Source of the DNA: Streptomyces sp. NBC_01707
Lineage (GTDB): Bacteria; Actinomycetota; Actinomycetes; Streptomycetales; Streptomycetaceae
Direction of reading: 5' to 3'
NCBI RefSeq assembly: GCF_041438805.1
Contig: NZ_CP109190.1
Location: 5,084,001-5,148,000 of the forward strand
DNA: 64,000 bases
Shown here in pieces: positions 43,371-52,356 of this stretch. Below the pieces are notes generated by a model. That model did no database searches and had not been told where the DNA came from. It saw only the letters and a program-made list of their open reading frames with translations. Each line of letters begins with the position of its first letter. Position 1 is the first letter of the stretch. The position numbers and the translations under genes are program-made.

Positions 43371-44765
43371 CTACAACGTGCGCAGCAGCAGCGCCGGTTG
43401 TTCCACGCAGTCGGCCACGTATCGCAGGAATCCGCCCGCCGTGCCCCCGTCGCAGACCCGGTGGTCGAAGGTGAGCGAGAGCTGGACGACCTGGCGCACG
43501 GCCAGCTCGTCCCGGTGCACCCACGGCTTGGGCACGATCCGGCCGACACCCAGCATCGCGGCCTCGGGGTGGTTGATGATCGGCGTCGACCCGTCGACCC
43601 CGAACACCCCGTAGTTGTTCAGCGTGAACGTGCCGCCGGTCAGCTCCGCCGGCGTCAGCGTGCCCGTCCGGGCCGCCTCGGTCAGCCGACCGATCTCGGC
43701 GCCGATCGACTCCGCGTTACGGGACTGCGCATCCCGCACTACGGGGACGACCAGCCCTCGCTCCGTCTGGGCCGCGAAGCCGAGATGGACGGCGGGCAGC
43801 CGCACGATCTCACGGGCCTCCAGGTCCACCATGGAGTTGAGCTCGGGGAACCGGGCCAGGGCCGCCGTGCAGATGCGGGCCAGCAGGGCGAGCACCGACA
43901 CCTTGGGCCCTGCGGTCGGACCACCGGCCCCGTTCATCGCTGCTCTGGCAGCCATCAGCTCGGTGGCATCCGCGTCGACCCAGCACGTGGCATCGGGAAT
44001 TTCACGCCGACTGCGCGCCAGTTTGTCGGCGACCGCGCCCCGTACCCCGCGCAACGGAATCCGCTCCCCGGCAACCGGAGCCGACGTCGGACTCGAGGCG
44101 GGGGGCGACACCGGGACCGGCACCGACGGCGCCGCCGCCGTCCCGTTCGCCGCGGCCCTGATCGCGGATTCGACATCGGCCCGCAGAATCAGCCCGTCGA
44201 ACCCCGACCCCGTCAACTGCCGCAGATCGAGATCGTGCTGCCGCGCCAGCCTCCGTACCAGGGGAGAGACCACCGCCACCGGCCCCGACGCCTCATCGGA
44301 AACCGGCGCAGGGACCGGCCCCGGGGCCGGAGCAGGAGCCGTCACAGGCACCGGGGCCGGCTCCGCCACCGGTGCTGCAGCGGCCGAAATCGCCTCGGGC
44401 CGCACCCGTCGGCGTCTCGCCGCCGGCGCCCCCGTCCCGTACCCCACCAGCACATTGCCGGAAGACTCGGCCCCGTCGGTGCCCTTGTCGGAGAGATCCT
44501 CGGGAAGGTCACCCTCCGCGGACCCCACGGCCACCGTCAACAACGGTGAACCGACCGGAAGTTCCGTACCCTCCTCGCCGAAGCGTGCGGTCACCACGCC
44601 CCCGTACGGACACGGCACCTCCACCATCGCCTTGGCCGTCTCGACCTCGACGACCGGCTGGTCGATGGCGACCACGTCGCCGACCTCCACCAGCCAGCGG
44701 ACGATCTCCGCCTCGGTCAGCCCTTCGCCGAGGTCGGGCAGCTTGAATTCGAGCACCTTCGGCAT
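43371..44765 (-). CDS. bkdC: Branched-chain 2-oxoacid dehydrogenase E2 (set 2)
   Basis: 464 aa from ATG 44763-44765. Lipoyl domain 4-80 with Lys45 in ETAKAMV; peripheral subunit-binding domain about 165-200; Pro/Ala-rich linkers of alternating Pro-Val-Pro; catalytic core about 235-464 with FDHRVCDG near 440. Overlaps the E1beta stop by one base (TGATG). Paralogous to the E2 at 22-23 kb but with different linkers, so this is an old duplication rather than a recent one. Confidence 0.93.
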   Translation of the reverse strand: MPKVLEFKLPDLGEGLTEAEIVRWLVEVGDVVAIDQPVVEVETAKAMVEVPCPYGGVVTARFGEEGTELPVGSPLLTVAVGSAEGDLPEDLSDKGTDGAESSGNVLVGYGTGAPAARRRRVRPEAISAAAAPVAEPAPVPVTAPAPAPGPVPAPVSDEASGPVAVVSPLVRRLARQHDLDLRQLTGSGFDGLILRADVESAIRAAANGTAAAPSVPVPVSPPASSPTSAPVAGERIPLRGVRGAVADKLARSRREIPDATCWVDADATELMAARAAMNGAGGPTAGPKVSVLALLARICTAALARFPELNSMVDLEAREIVRLPAVHLGFAAQTERGLVVPVVRDAQSRNAESIGAEIGRLTEAARTGTLTPAELTGGTFTLNNYGVFGVDGSTPIINHPEAAMLGVGRIVPKPWVHRDELAVRQVVQLSLTFDHRVCDGGTAGGFLRYVADCVEQPALLLRTL

Positions 44766-45793
44766 CAGCTCTCCGCCTCCCACTGCAGCCGCGCGACCGC
44801 GTCGAGCACCCGGTCCACGCCCGGCAGATGGTGCCGCTCCAGCATCGGCGGCGGATACGGGATGTCGAACCCGGCGACCCGCAGCACCGGCGCCTCCAGG
44901 TGGTGGAAGCAGCGCTCGGTGATGCGAGCTGCGATCTCCCCACCGGGGCCGCCGAACCCGGACGACTCATGAACGACGACCGCCCGACCGGTACGCCGCA
45001 CGGAAGCGGCGACCGTCTCGTCGTCGAACGGCACCAGTGAACGCAGGTCGACCACTTCGAGGTCCCAGCCCTCCTCGACAGCCGCCTCCGCGGCTTCCAG
45101 GCAGACCGGCAGGGACGGCCCGTAGGTGATCAGCGTCGCGCTGCGCCCGGGACGGCGGACCACGGCCCGCCCGATCGGCTCGACCTCCACCGGCGCGTCC
45201 GGCGACCATGCCGCCTTCGACCAGTACAGCCGCTTCGGCTCCAGGAAGACCACCGGATCGTCCGAGGCGATCGAGGCCCGCAGCAGCCCGTATGCGTCGT
45301 CGACCGTGGCAGGTGTGACGACGTGCAGGCCCGGCGTCGCCATGTAGTAGGCCTCCGAGGAGTCACTGTGGTGCTCGACCCCGCCGATCCCGCCGCCGTA
45401 CGGCACCCGCACCGTGATCGGCAGCGGCATGGCGCCCCCGGTCCGGTTCCGCATCTTGGCGACATGGCTGATGAGCTGCTCGAACGCCGGATAGGCGAAT
45501 GCGTCGAACTGCATCTCCACCACGGGCCGCAGCCCGTACATCGCCATGCCGACGGCCGCACCGAGGATGCCCGCCTCGGCCAGCGGCGTGTCCGTACAGC
45601 GGTCCTCGCCGAACTCCTTCGCCAGCCCGTCGGTGATCCGGAAGACCCCGCCGAGCGTGCCGACGTCCTCACCGAGGACGTGCACCGTCGGGTCCTCGGC
45701 CATCGAGTCACGCAGCGCACGCCCGAGAGCCTGCGCCATGGTGGCCGGCTTGGCCCTGTCCGTCTGCTCGCCGGCCATCGCCGCCGTTGTCAT
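44765..45793 (-). CDS. bkdB: Branched-chain 2-oxoacid dehydrogenase E1 beta (set 2)
   Basis: 342 aa. GEDVGTLGGVFRITDGL, CTDTPLAEAGILGAA and GGVEHHSDSSEAYY match the E1beta fold and ThDP cleft. The leader of about 18 residues is longer than in set 1. Starts in a 4-nt overlap with E1alpha. Forms the alpha2beta2 decarboxylase with the next gene. Confidence 0.95.
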   Translation of the reverse strand: MTTAAMAGEQTDRAKPATMAQALGRALRDSMAEDPTVHVLGEDVGTLGGVFRITDGLAKEFGEDRCTDTPLAEAGILGAAVGMAMYGLRPVVEMQFDAFAYPAFEQLISHVAKMRNRTGGAMPLPITVRVPYGGGIGGVEHHSDSSEAYYMATPGLHVVTPATVDDAYGLLRASIASDDPVVFLEPKRLYWSKAAWSPDAPVEVEPIGRAVVRRPGRSATLITYGPSLPVCLEAAEAAVEEGWDLEVVDLRSLVPFDDETVAASVRRTGRAVVVHESSGFGGPGGEIAARITERCFHHLEAPVLRVAGFDIPYPPPMLERHHLPGVDRVLDAVARLQWEAES

Positions 45794-46953
45794 CGGCCGT
45801 CCCCCGCACCGCTCGTACCGTCCTGGCCCTGCTCGGCGTCCAGCTCCACCCGCAGCCGGGCCGCCTGCTCCCGCAGCTGCGCGGTCTGTTCCGCATAGAC
45901 ATGGGCGAAGAGGTCCATCGGGTCGAGCACCGGATCGGCGTTCATCCGCTCACGCAGCCCGGCCGCCATCCGTTCCGCAGCAACGCGCGCCTCCTCGATG
46001 CCCTCCTCGCCGAGCAGCCCTCGGGCGGTCAGTTCCCGCTCCAGAAGCTGGATCGGGTCGTGCGCCCGCCACGCCTCCACCTCGCTCTCGCCGCGGTAGC
46101 GCGTGGCGTCGTCGGCGTTCGTATGCGCGTCCATCCGGTACGTCACGGCCTCGACCAGGGTCGGTCCGCCACCCGCCCGGGCCCGCGCCACCGCTTCGCC
46201 GAGCACCTGGTGCACGGCGGCCGCGTCATTGCCGTCGACCAGCCGGCCCGGCATGCCGTACCCCACCGCCTTGTGCGCCAGCGACGGCGCCGCCGTCTGC
46301 TTGGCCAGGGGTACGGAGATCGCAAATCCGTTGTTCTGCACCAGGAAGACCACCGGGGCCCGCCAGACGGCCGCGAAGTTCAGTGCCTCGTGGAAGTCGC
46401 CCTCGCTGGTCCCGCCGTCGCCGACCATGGCGAGCGCCACCACGTCGTCACCCTTGAGCCGCGCCGCGTGGGCCAGGCCCACGGCGTGCGGCAGCTGGGT
46501 GGCGAGCGGAGTGCTGAGCGGGGCGATGCGGTGTTCGCGCGGGTCGTAACCGGTGTGCCAGTCACCGCGCAGCAAGGTCAGCGCCTCGACCGGGTCCAGG
46601 CCGCGCGCCACTGCCGCGAGCGTGTCGCGGTAGCTGGGGAAGAGCCAGTCGTGCTCCTCCAGCACCAGCGCCGCGGCTATCTCGCAGGCCTCCTGTCCGG
46701 TGCTGGACGGGTAGACGGCGAGCCGGCCCTGCTTGGTGAGGGCGGTGGCCTGGGCGTTGTACCGCCGACCGCGCACCAGCTCGGTGTAGAGCCGCCGCAG
46801 CAGCTCGGGGTCTGCGTCGGCCGCGGCGTCCGTACCGAGCACGCGGTACGGCTCGGGGTCCGGGAGCAGCGGCGCGGGGTCGGTGAGCGGCTTCCAGGCC
46901 GGGGGCGGCGTGGGCCGGTAGGCGGCCGCGCCGGGCAGCTCTTGGACCGTCAT
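45790..46953 (-). CDS. bkdA: Branched-chain 2-oxoacid dehydrogenase E1 alpha (set 2)
   Basis: 387 aa from ATG 46951-46953 (MTVQELPGAAAYRP), with CCAGGAGGTG as SD. ThDP motif AMVGDGGTSEGD...VQNNGFAIS; phosphorylation-loop region YRMDAHTNADDATRYR. First gene of the second bkd operon and divergent from the Lrp-type regulator, which fits the bkdR-bkdABC layout of Streptomyces. Upstream frame runs through the GATATCGAG repeats and is not translated. Confidence 0.95.
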   Translation of the reverse strand: MTVQELPGAAAYRPTPPPAWKPLTDPAPLLPDPEPYRVLGTDAAADADPELLRRLYTELVRGRRYNAQATALTKQGRLAVYPSSTGQEACEIAAALVLEEHDWLFPSYRDTLAAVARGLDPVEALTLLRGDWHTGYDPREHRIAPLSTPLATQLPHAVGLAHAARLKGDDVVALAMVGDGGTSEGDFHEALNFAAVWRAPVVFLVQNNGFAISVPLAKQTAAPSLAHKAVGYGMPGRLVDGNDAAAVHQVLGEAVARARAGGGPTLVEAVTYRMDAHTNADDATRYRGESEVEAWRAHDPIQLLERELTARGLLGEEGIEEARVAAERMAAGLRERMNADPVLDPMDLFAHVYAEQTAQLREQAARLRVELDAEQGQDGTSGAGDGR

Positions 46954-46970
46954 GACAAGCACCTCCTGGC

Positions 46971-47028
46971 ATCGAGGGATATCGAGCAGCGTCTGGCGAT
47001 ATCGAGGGGTCGCCCGATATCGAGGGGT
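46971..47028. repeat. GATATCGAG repeat cluster in the bkd/bkdR promoter
   Basis: ATCGAG recurs at 46971, 46981, 47001 and 47019. Two copies are the identical 13-mer GATATCGAGGGGT (46998-47010 and 47016-47028, 18 bp apart), one is a 9-bp match (46978-46986). Helically phased direct repeats between E1alpha and an Lrp-family gene suggest binding sites for BkdR. Confidence 0.7.
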
Positions 47029-47135
47029 GGCTGAATACGTCGAAATGTCGAGCACTGGCCGAGGCGCGGATGTGGTGCGCCTCACCTACCGATTGTTCGG
47101 TCGCGAGCGCATTTTGGCTACAGGCACCGTCAGCC

Positions 47136-47144
47136 TGTGGACAA
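47136..47144 (-). other. DnaA-box match
   Basis: TGTGGACAA, i.e. TTGTCCACA on the minus strand, the preferred Streptomyces DnaA box. Isolated, in the bkd/bkdR spacer. Confidence 0.5.
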
Positions 47145-47202
47145 ACGGTTCTTCACAGCCTGGGATAGGGACAGGTCGTCCAGGGCAGGGAGGCACGGGG
47201 AC

Positions 47203-47724
47203 ATGGCAGCTGAACAAATGGCCGACGGGGGCGAGGACCCCGGCCAGGTTCCGCCCGCGCGCCCGCTCGACGCCATCGACCGCGACATCCTCCGACTGCT
47301 CCAGACGGACGGCCGAGCCTCGATACGGTCGGTGGCCGACCGCGTCCACGTGTCGCGCGCCAACGCCTACGCCCGGATCAACCGGCTCATCGACGACGGG
47401 GTGATCCGCGGCTTCAGCGCGCGCGTGAACCATGAGCGGGCGGGACAGGGCGCCTCCGCATACATCACGCTCAAGATCGTCCAGAACTCCTGGCGGACAG
47501 TGCGCGAGCAACTCCAGGCCCTGCCGGGCGCGACGCACATCGCGCTGGTCAGCGGCGACTTCGACGTGCTGCTGCTGGTGCACACCCCGGACAACCGGTC
47601 GCTGCGCGAGCTGGTCCTGACCAGGATCCAGGCGATCCCGGAGGTGCTCTCCACCCGCACACTGCTGGTGTTCGAGGAAACCGACCTGGCCCCGGGCCCG
47701 GACCGCCCCACCGAACTCGGCTAG
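47203..47724 (+). CDS. bkdR: Lrp/AsnC family regulator
   Basis: 173 aa from ATG 47203. After about 20 acidic residues comes the helix-turn-helix (about 22-75; LDAIDRDILRLLQTDGRASI, then VADRVHVSRANAYARINRL) and the RAM ligand domain (about 85-160; SGDFDVLLLVHT). Lrp-type regulators sense amino acids; adjacent to bkd genes they respond to branched-chain amino acids or their oxo acids. The name bkdR rests on position and family. Earlier in-frame ATG at 47137 lies inside the DnaA box and lacks an SD. Confidence 0.88.
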   Translation: MAAEQMADGGEDPGQVPPARPLDAIDRDILRLLQTDGRASIRSVADRVHVSRANAYARINRLIDDGVIRGFSARVNHERAGQGASAYITLKIVQNSWRTVREQLQALPGATHIALVSGDFDVLLLVHTPDNRSLRELVLTRIQAIPEVLSTRTLLVFEETDLAPGPDRPTELG

Positions 47725-47750
47725 CGCGGATCACACGCGGCGGGGCCCGT

Positions 47751-47766
47751 GCCGCCGGCCGGCGGC
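47751..47766. terminator. Palindrome between bkdR and tetR
   Basis: GCCGCCGGCCGGCGGC, a perfect 16-bp palindrome without loop, between convergent gene ends. Probably a transcription-stop hairpin. Confidence 0.4.
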
Positions 47767-47857
47767 GAGCATCACTGCGGCGCCCAGGAAGGCAGGCACC
47801 CGCGGGAGGTCAGCCGTTGCGCAGGCTGGTGGCCTTCCCCGTCCGGCCGTGGGCGGT

Positions 47858-48451
47858 TCAGCGGCTGGAGCGCATCCCCTCGAAGGCCAGCTGGACGACC
47901 GTGTCCGCCAGCTGCTCCCCCTCGGCGCCGCCGCCCGGCTGCGGCCGGTACCACTCCACCAGGGAGTTGACCATCCCGAAGAGCAGCCTCGTCGCCAGCC
48001 GTATGTCCACGTCGGAGCGGAGATCACCGTCCGCGACCGCCGCCTTCAGCAGCTCGGCCACCCGCTGGTCGAATTCGCGCCTTCGCTCCATGGCCCAGCG
48101 CTCGGCCGCCGTATTGCCCCGCACACGCAGCAGCAGCGTGACATAGGGCAGTTCGGCTATCAGCACCTCGACGGTACGGCGAGTGACGTATTCGACCCGC
48201 TCGATCGCGCGCCCCCGACTCGCCCCCGACTCGTCGAGAATCCCGAAGAGCCCGTCCAGCGCCCGGCTGACCGCACGTCGCAGGAGCTCTTCCTTGCCCG
48301 CGACATGGTGGTAGATGGACGACTTGGAGATACCCGCCGCCTTGGACAGGTGCTCCATCGACGTGCCGTCGTAACCGCGCTCGTTGAAGACACGGACGGC
48401 GACGGTGAGGAGAGTCTCCGGGGTGTACGTGTCCCGCTTGGCCGTGGTCAT
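47858..48451 (-). CDS. paaR: TetR family regulator of phenylacetate genes (PaaR-like)
   Basis: 197 aa. N-terminal TetR helix-turn-helix about 10-58 (GYDGTSMEHLSKAAGISKSSIYHHV, in two adjoining parts) and helical ligand domain. Divergent from paaN with a 14-bp dyad in the gap; the same dyad recurs before paaA. In Corynebacterium the TetR protein PaaR represses paa genes and is released by phenylacetyl-CoA. Assignment rests on position, family and shared operator. Confidence 0.85.
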   Translation of the reverse strand: MTTAKRDTYTPETLLTVAVRVFNERGYDGTSMEHLSKAAGISKSSIYHHVAGKEELLRRAVSRALDGLFGILDESGASRGRAIERVEYVTRRTVEVLIAELPYVTLLLRVRGNTAAERWAMERRREFDQRVAELLKAAVADGDLRSDVDIRLATRLLFGMVNSLVEWYRPQPGGGAEGEQLADTVVQLAFEGMRSSR

Positions 48452-48473
48452 GTCCGCGATCCTCCCCTACGAG

Positions 48474-48482
48474 TTGTCCACG
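48474..48482 (+). other. DnaA-box-like site
   Basis: TTGTCCACG, one base off the consensus, 23 nt before the tetR start. Weak on its own. Confidence 0.25.
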
Positions 48483-48506
48483 GGTTCCGTGGGCCCCCTT
48501 GTCCCG

Positions 48507-48520
48507 ACCGATCGTTCGGT
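48507..48520. promoter_or_regulatory. PaaR-type operator before paaN and tetR
   Basis: ACCGATCGTTCGGT, whose reverse complement ACCGAACGATCGGT is identical to the site before paaA. Fits the corynebacterial PaaR core ACCGNNCGNNCGGT. Confidence 0.75.
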
Positions 48521-48574
48521 TACTCTAACTCTGTCCGCCCGTCCCTGCCCAGCTCGATGAGGAGTTGGTCCGTC

Positions 48575-50275
48575 ATGGCCGCCGAGCTCTCCCCGCAACT
48601 GCTGTCCGAGAAGCACCGCCCCACGCTCGACCAAGCCCTTGACGCGGTCCGTACGCGCGCGTACTGGTCCCCGCACCCCGAGCATCCGAAGGCGTACGGC
48701 GACGGCGGCGCCCCGGGCAGCCTGAGCGCTGCCGAGGGCAAGGCCGCGTTCGACGCCGTGCTGCACACCCGGCTCGACCTCGGCCAGCCGGGCACCGACG
48801 GCTGGACGGGCGGGGAGGTCTCTCCCTACGGTCCGGAGCTCGGCGTCGAATATCCGCACGCCGACCTGGACGTGCTGCTTCCGGCGATGCGTGCGGGGAT
48901 GGCCGCCTGGCGTGAGGCGGGGCCCGAGACCAGGGCCCTGGTCTGTCTGGAGATTTTGTCGCGGATCAGCGCCCGCACGCATGAGTTCGGCCACGCCGTG
49001 ATGCACACGAGCGGGCAGGCCTTCATGATGGCGTTCCAGGCGGGCGGCCCGCACGCCCAGGACCGCGGCCTGGAAGCGGTGACGTACGCGTACGAGGAGC
49101 AGATCCGCACCCCGCGGACCGCGGACTGGTCCAAGCCCCAGGGCAAGCGCGACCCGCTCCAGCTGCACAAGTCGTTCATCTCGGCGGGCCGCGGCATCGC
49201 GCTGCTGATCGGCTGCAACACCTTCCCCACGTGGAACGGCTACCCGGGCCTCTTCGCCTCCCTCGCCACCGGTAACCCCGTCCTGGTGAAGCCGCATCCG
49301 CGCGCCGTTCTTCCCCTGGCGCTCACGGTGCAGGTGGCCCGCGACGTGCTGAGTGAGTCGGGCTTCGACCCCAACCTGGTCTGTCTGGCCGCAGAGCGGC
49401 CGGGCGAGGGCATCGCCAAGACCCTGGCGGTCCGGCCCGAGATCAGGATCATCGACTACACCGGGTCCACCGCCTTCGGCGACTGGCTGGAGGCCAACGC
49501 CCGCCAGGCCCAGGTCTACACGGAGAAGGCCGGGGTCAACACGATCGTCGTCGACTCCACGGACGACTACCGGGGCATGCTGGCCAATCTGGCCTTCTCA
49601 CTCTCCCTGTACAGCGGCCAGATGTGCACCACCCCGCAGAACCTGCTGATCCCCCGCGACGGCATCACGACGGACGCCGGCGACAAGACGTACGACGAGG
49701 TGGTCGGCGACATCGCCGCCTCGGTCACCGGCCTGCTCGGAGACGACGCGCGGGCCAACGCACTGCTCGGTGCGCTCGTCAACCCGGAGGTGAAGGCCCG
49801 GCTGGAGGCGGCGGCCGGACTGGGCGAGATCGCCCTGGCGTCGCGCGAGGTCGCCAACCCGGAGTTCCCGGACGCGGTGGTCCGCACCCCGCTCGTCGTC
49901 AAGCTCGACGGCACCAAGCCGGACGACGAGGCGGCCTATCTCTCGGAGTGCTTCGGACCGGTCGCTTTCGCGGTCGCGGTCGACTCGACGGCGGACGCGG
50001 TGGAGCTGCTGCGCCGCACGATCCGTGACAAGGGCGCGATGACGGTCGGCGCGTACACGACCTCGCCGGAGGTGGAGCGCGCGGTGGAGGACGTCTGTCT
50101 CGAAGAGTCGGCTCAGCTCTCGCTGAACCTGACGGGCGGGGTGTACGTCAACCAGACGGCGGCCTTCTCCGACTTCCACGGCTCGGGCGGCAACCCTGCG
50201 GCGAACTCCGCCCTGTGCGACGGAGCGTTCGTATCGAACCGGTTCCGCATGGTGGAAGTCCGCCGCCAGGCCTAG
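48575..50275 (+). CDS. paaN: Phenylacetate degradation aldehyde dehydrogenase PaaN
   Basis: 566 aa from ATG 48575 (MAAELSPQLLSEKHRPTLDQ). ALDH-fold protein of the actinobacterial PaaN type: NTFPTWNGYPGLFASLATGNPVLVKPHP (cited in two parts NTFPTWNGYP and GNPVLVKPHP), YTGSTAFGDW, and the active-site region SLYSGQMCTTPQN with Cys. Oxidises the open-chain aldehyde after oxepin-CoA ring opening. It lacks the MaoC hydratase domain of the enterobacterial PaaZ. An ATG at 48557 adds six residues. Followed by a strong terminator. Confidence 0.92.
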   Translation: MAAELSPQLLSEKHRPTLDQALDAVRTRAYWSPHPEHPKAYGDGGAPGSLSAAEGKAAFDAVLHTRLDLGQPGTDGWTGGEVSPYGPELGVEYPHADLDVLLPAMRAGMAAWREAGPETRALVCLEILSRISARTHEFGHAVMHTSGQAFMMAFQAGGPHAQDRGLEAVTYAYEEQIRTPRTADWSKPQGKRDPLQLHKSFISAGRGIALLIGCNTFPTWNGYPGLFASLATGNPVLVKPHPRAVLPLALTVQVARDVLSESGFDPNLVCLAAERPGEGIAKTLAVRPEIRIIDYTGSTAFGDWLEANARQAQVYTEKAGVNTIVVDSTDDYRGMLANLAFSLSLYSGQMCTTPQNLLIPRDGITTDAGDKTYDEVVGDIAASVTGLLGDDARANALLGALVNPEVKARLEAAAGLGEIALASREVANPEFPDAVVRTPLVVKLDGTKPDDEAAYLSECFGPVAFAVAVDSTADAVELLRRTIRDKGAMTVGAYTTSPEVERAVEDVCLEESAQLSLNLTGGVYVNQTAAFSDFHGSGGNPAANSALCDGAFVSNRFRMVEVRRQA

Positions 50276-50320
50276 CAAGGGGCCGCATGCAGTCCTTCCG
50301 GTGCCGGGGGCACAGGAGCA

Positions 50321-50353
50321 GGAGCCAGGGGGCAGGCAGAACCCCCTGGCTCC
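50321..50353. terminator. Bidirectional terminator, paaN / RNA methyltransferase
   Basis: GGAGCCAGGGGG (50321-50332) with CCCCCTGGCTCC (50342-50353), perfect 12-bp stem, 9-nt loop. Confidence 0.85.
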
Positions 50354-50368
50354 GGTGTCCCCGACCCC

Positions 50369-51124
50369 TCAGACCCCGGTCTCCGGAATATCGGCGTACC
50401 GCTGCACCCACGCATGCATGGCGATGGCCGCCGCAGCACCCGCGTTGATCGACCGCGTCGAGCCGAACTGCGCGATCGAGCAGACCATCGCGGCGTGCTT
50501 GCGGGCCTCTTCCGTGAGCCCCGGGCCTTCCTGCCCGAAGAGCAGCACACATCGGCGCGGCAGCACGGTCCGCTCCAGCGGCACCGCCCCCGGCAGATTG
50601 TCGATCCCGATGATCGGCAGCCCCTCGGCCGCCGCCCAGGCGGTCAGATCCGCCGTGTCGGGATGGTGCCGCACGTGCTGATACCGGTCGGTGACCATCG
50701 CGCCGCGCCGGTTCCAGCGCCGCCGGCCGACGATGTGGATCTCCTTGGCGAGGAAAGCGTTCGCGGTGCGCACCACCGACCCGATGTTGAAGTCGTGGCC
50801 CCAGTTCTCCACCGCCACATGGAAGTCGTGCCGACGCAGATCCAGATCGGCGACGATCGCCTCCCGCGTCCAGTAGCGGTACTCGTCGCCGACGTTGCGC
50901 CGGTCGCCGTGGGCGAGCAGCTCCGGGTCGTACCGCTCGCCCACGGGCCAGGGCAGCGCATGCGGCCCGACACCGATCTCCGACCCGAACCCGTCGTCGT
51001 ACTGCAACGGCTCCACGGGCGGCCCACCCGAGGCAAGGGCTGCGTCCGACGGATCCTCGCTGCTGACACTGCTGGGACTGCTGCTACTGCTGGTACGGCC
51101 GGTGCTGCCGGTATCGCTGCTCAC
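50369..51124 (-). CDS. TrmH/SpoU family RNA 2'-O-methyltransferase
   Basis: 251 aa. Ser-rich leader of about 35 residues, then a SPOUT knot: FNIGSVVRTANAF (motif 1 with Asn and catalytic Arg), VLLFGQEGPGL (motif 2), and RSINAGAAAAIAMHAW (motif 3, with AG in place of the usual VS). Uses SAM to methylate ribose in tRNA or rRNA; the exact nucleotide is not known. GTG start in a 4-nt overlap with the HTTM gene, so it is the third gene of a DUF5819-HTTM-methyltransferase operon. Confidence 0.9.
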   Translation of the reverse strand: MSSDTGSTGRTSSSSSPSSVSSEDPSDAALASGGPPVEPLQYDDGFGSEIGVGPHALPWPVGERYDPELLAHGDRRNVGDEYRYWTREAIVADLDLRRHDFHVAVENWGHDFNIGSVVRTANAFLAKEIHIVGRRRWNRRGAMVTDRYQHVRHHPDTADLTAWAAAEGLPIIGIDNLPGAVPLERTVLPRRCVLLFGQEGPGLTEEARKHAAMVCSIAQFGSTRSINAGAAAAIAMHAWVQRYADIPETGV

Positions 51125-52356
51125 CCGACGAGCGTATGGCCACCGCCTCCGCTGTGCTGCGGGGCCTCCTCCTCGCCGCCGCGCCGCTGCCCGGGCACCC
51201 GGCCCGCGCGCGAGGACAGCAGCTGCCGCCCGAGCGTCACCCGACCGCCGAGCCAGACCAGGAAGACCGTCGGCAGGAAGACGGAGTCTGCGGCGATCAT
51301 CGCCATCGAGAAGAAGGGCAGACCCAGCAGCAGGGCGATGCCGGCGTGCTCACACATCATGGCGACGAGCAGGACGTTCTTGACGCGCCGGTTGAAGAGG
51401 GTGAAGGGGAACGCGACCTGCACGATGACCGTGCCGTACGTAAGGATCATGACCATCACACCGCTGGACGCGAGGAGGCCGGACAGTTCGGGCCAGGGCG
51501 TGAAGTAGTCGAGCTTGAGCGGGTAGTACAGCGCCGTGCCGTCCTGCCAGCGCGACCCCTGGATCTTGTACCAGCCCGCTGTCGCGTAGATCAGACAGAC
51601 CTCGACCATGATCACGACGAGCGTGGCGTTGTGGACGAGGTTGGCGATCACATCGAGCAGAATGCGCGGCTCGCTCCGCGGTGCGTAGCGGTTCACGGCC
51701 CACCAGGCCCCGTGGCCGATCCACAGCACCCAGAACAGGGTCGGCAGCCACCAGGTGCCGCCGAAGCCGTCAGCCACCGAGCCCGCCACGAGAACCAGGC
51801 CGAGCCCCACCCAGAGGACCGCCCCGGCCACGTTCCGCACCGGCCGACCGGCGCCCGCCGCTGCAGAGGCCGCTGCCCGCGCCGCTCGACGCGCGTCCAG
51901 CGACCAGACCTGCCCGCAGCGCGTCAGCACCAGATAGATCGCCATCAGATGGATGACGTTGTCGCCACCGTCGCCCAAGAAAATGCTGCGGTTCTGCAGC
52001 GAGAGCACACCGACCATGAAAAGGACGGACATCGCACGGGTGTGCCAGCCGACCATCAGCAGCGCGGCGGACAGCAGGGCGACCGCATAGACGAGCTCGA
52101 ACCAGACAGTGCCGTCCGACCACATGAGCGCGGAGAAGGCTTCGTTGCCCGATATGAGCTGCTTCGCCATACCCCAGCTCCACGGGGAGTCGGGGCCGTA
52201 CATCTCGTGACGGTGCGGCAGCTCGCGCAGCAGGAACAGCAGATAGGTGACAGAGAAACCGATCCGGATGACAGCGCTCTGGTACGGGCCGAGCGCCGAG
52301 GACGTGATGTGCTGAACACCGCGGGCGAGCCCGCGGTCGGGGGAAGGCGTGCTCAC
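51121..52356 (-). CDS. HTTM domain membrane protein (vitamin-K carboxylase-like)
   Basis: 411 aa from GTG 52354-52356. About eight to ten membrane helices form the HTTM (horizontally transferred transmembrane) region: FSVTYLLFLLRELPHRHEMYGPDSPWSWG near the N-terminus, SLQNRSIFLGDGGDNVIHLMAIYL in the middle, and YATAGWYKIQGSRWQDGTALYYPLKLDYF later (each longer than shown in one run in the protein, quoted here only by position about 30-60, 115-140, 265-295). HTTM is the membrane part of gamma-glutamyl carboxylase; the lumenal carboxylase domain is missing. Reaction unknown. Overlaps DUF5819 and methyltransferase genes by 4 nt each. Confidence 0.85.
   Translation of the reverse strand: MSTPSPDRGLARGVQHITSSALGPYQSAVIRIGFSVTYLLFLLRELPHRHEMYGPDSPWSWGMAKQLISGNEAFSALMWSDGTVWFELVYAVALLSAALLMVGWHTRAMSVLFMVGVLSLQNRSIFLGDGGDNVIHLMAIYLVLTRCGQVWSLDARRAARAAASAAAGAGRPVRNVAGAVLWVGLGLVLVAGSVADGFGGTWWLPTLFWVLWIGHGAWWAVNRYAPRSEPRILLDVIANLVHNATLVVIMVEVCLIYATAGWYKIQGSRWQDGTALYYPLKLDYFTPWPELSGLLASSGVMVMILTYGTVIVQVAFPFTLFNRRVKNVLLVAMMCEHAGIALLLGLPFFSMAMIAADSVFLPTVFLVWLGGRVTLGRQLLSSRAGRVPGQRRGGEEEAPQHSGGGGHTLVG

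Larger units (their letters stand above)
46954..47202. promoter_or_regulatory. Divergent bkd set 2 / bkdR control region
   Basis: 249 bp with the GATATCGAG cluster next to E1alpha and a perfect DnaA box TGTGGACAA at 47136-47144 nearer bkdR. GGGAGG at 47187-47192 is the bkdR SD. Confidence 0.55.

Noticed and set aside
47845..48570. Long N-terminal extension of PaaN reaching back over the tetR gene
   Set aside because: The open frame upstream of 48557 is antisense to tetR; PaaN similarity and a GAGGAG ribosome site support the start at 48575.
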